Shown here piece after piece: positions 13,257 to 13,493 of a stretch of 13,493 bases of DNA. The translations under genes and the position numbers were made by a program. The notes beneath the pieces are model-generated. The model searched no databases, was not told the DNA's origin, and worked only from the letters and a program-made list of their open reading frames with translations. The first letter of the stretch is position 1; each line of letters opens with the position of its first letter. Source of the stretch: Anaerolineales bacterium UBA3905 (GTDB lineage: Bacteria; Chloroflexota; Anaerolineae; Caldilineales; Caldilineaceae). The stretch spans positions 1-13,493 of the forward strand of contig DGFH01000383.1 of NCBI GenBank assembly GCA_002391565.1. Reading direction: 5' to 3'.

Positions 13257-13300
13257 AAAGCTGTCGATGGCAAGGTGTAGTTGCTGATCCGGGCAACAGC

Positions 13301-13493
13301 CTACATATCTTGCAACAGGGTCGCTTCGCGGTCTTTCTGATTGCGCTGTGGCAGGCAGTAGCCTTGTCCGCGCACGGTCAACACATAGCGTGGATTATCG
13401 GGGTCTGGCTCGATCTTGCTGCGCAGGCGTCGCACGTGCACCCACAGCGACTCCACCGTGCCTTTGCGCGTGGGGTCCCACACCTTTGACAAC
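13301..13493 (-). CDS. OmpR/PhoB-type response regulator, C-terminal DNA-binding end (partial)
   Basis: Only the last 64 residues lie in the window, and the N-terminal receiver domain is beyond its edge. The visible part is the second half of the winged-helix effector domain: TVESLWVHVRRLRSKIE is the recognition helix region, and PRYVLTVRGQGYCL is the wing, matching the family's usual 'YI.TVRGVGY' signature. A 15-residue polar tail follows. It should be a transcription factor phosphorylated by a histidine kinase, neither of which is visible here. The frame is open at the edge, so the TTG at 13490-13492 is not a real start. A strong terminator lies just downstream, so this is the last gene of its transcript. 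Confidence 0.93.
   Translation of the reverse strand, partial: LSKVWDPTRKGTVESLWVHVRRLRSKIEPDPDNPRYVLTVRGQGYCLPQRNQKDREATLLQDM

Overview
The window is a GC-rich bacterial chromosome segment carrying housekeeping and cell-envelope genes. I see no phage, transposon, CRISPR or RNA gene. The gene style suggests Chloroflexota, perhaps the Caldilinea/Roseiflexus side: a lipoprotein with a Thr/Pro/Glu-rich stalk, a TgpA-type membrane transglutaminase next to a large exported protein of unknown function, a 14-bp tandem repeat between genes, and a small MBL-fold protein with an altered metal motif. That placement is inference from protein character, not a database match.

Layout. Positions 1-722 (minus) hold the N-terminal part of a YceI-domain lipoprotein, cut by the window edge and divergent from a calcineurin-like phosphoesterase (907-1569, plus). 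Positions 1664-4094 (minus) form a probable operon read from high to low coordinates: inositol-monophosphatase-family phosphatase, Crp/Fnr regulator (4-nt gap), small two-helix DUF2892 membrane protein, then a thioredoxin fused to a second DUF2892 membrane hairpin. A strong terminator-like hairpin lies just before the ribosome binding site of the last gene. An MBL-fold protein (4276-4932, plus) is divergent from this operon, with recognisable promoters on both strands between them. A 14-bp triplicated repeat and a nested hairpin separate it from the convergent transglutaminase (5021-7462, minus), which follows an exported protein of unknown function (7475-9550, minus) by 12 nt. A 100-residue protein follows (9669-9971, plus), then a 308-nt gap with a short repeat, an FAD-dependent oxidoreductase (10280-11884, minus), a THUMP-domain RNA methyltransferase (11965-13155, plus), a clear intrinsic terminator, and the C-terminal end of an OmpR/PhoB-type response regulator (13301-13493, minus).

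The most interesting unit is the Crp/Fnr - DUF2892 - thioredoxin/DUF2892 set. The regulator lacks the FNR iron-sulfur cysteine cluster and cAMP-binding signature but has two cysteines in its sensor pocket. It sits with two membrane proteins of the YgaP-tail type and a membrane-tethered thioredoxin. This suggests a thiol or sulfane-sulfur responsive redox module at the membrane. The genes and motifs are seen directly; the shared role is inferred.
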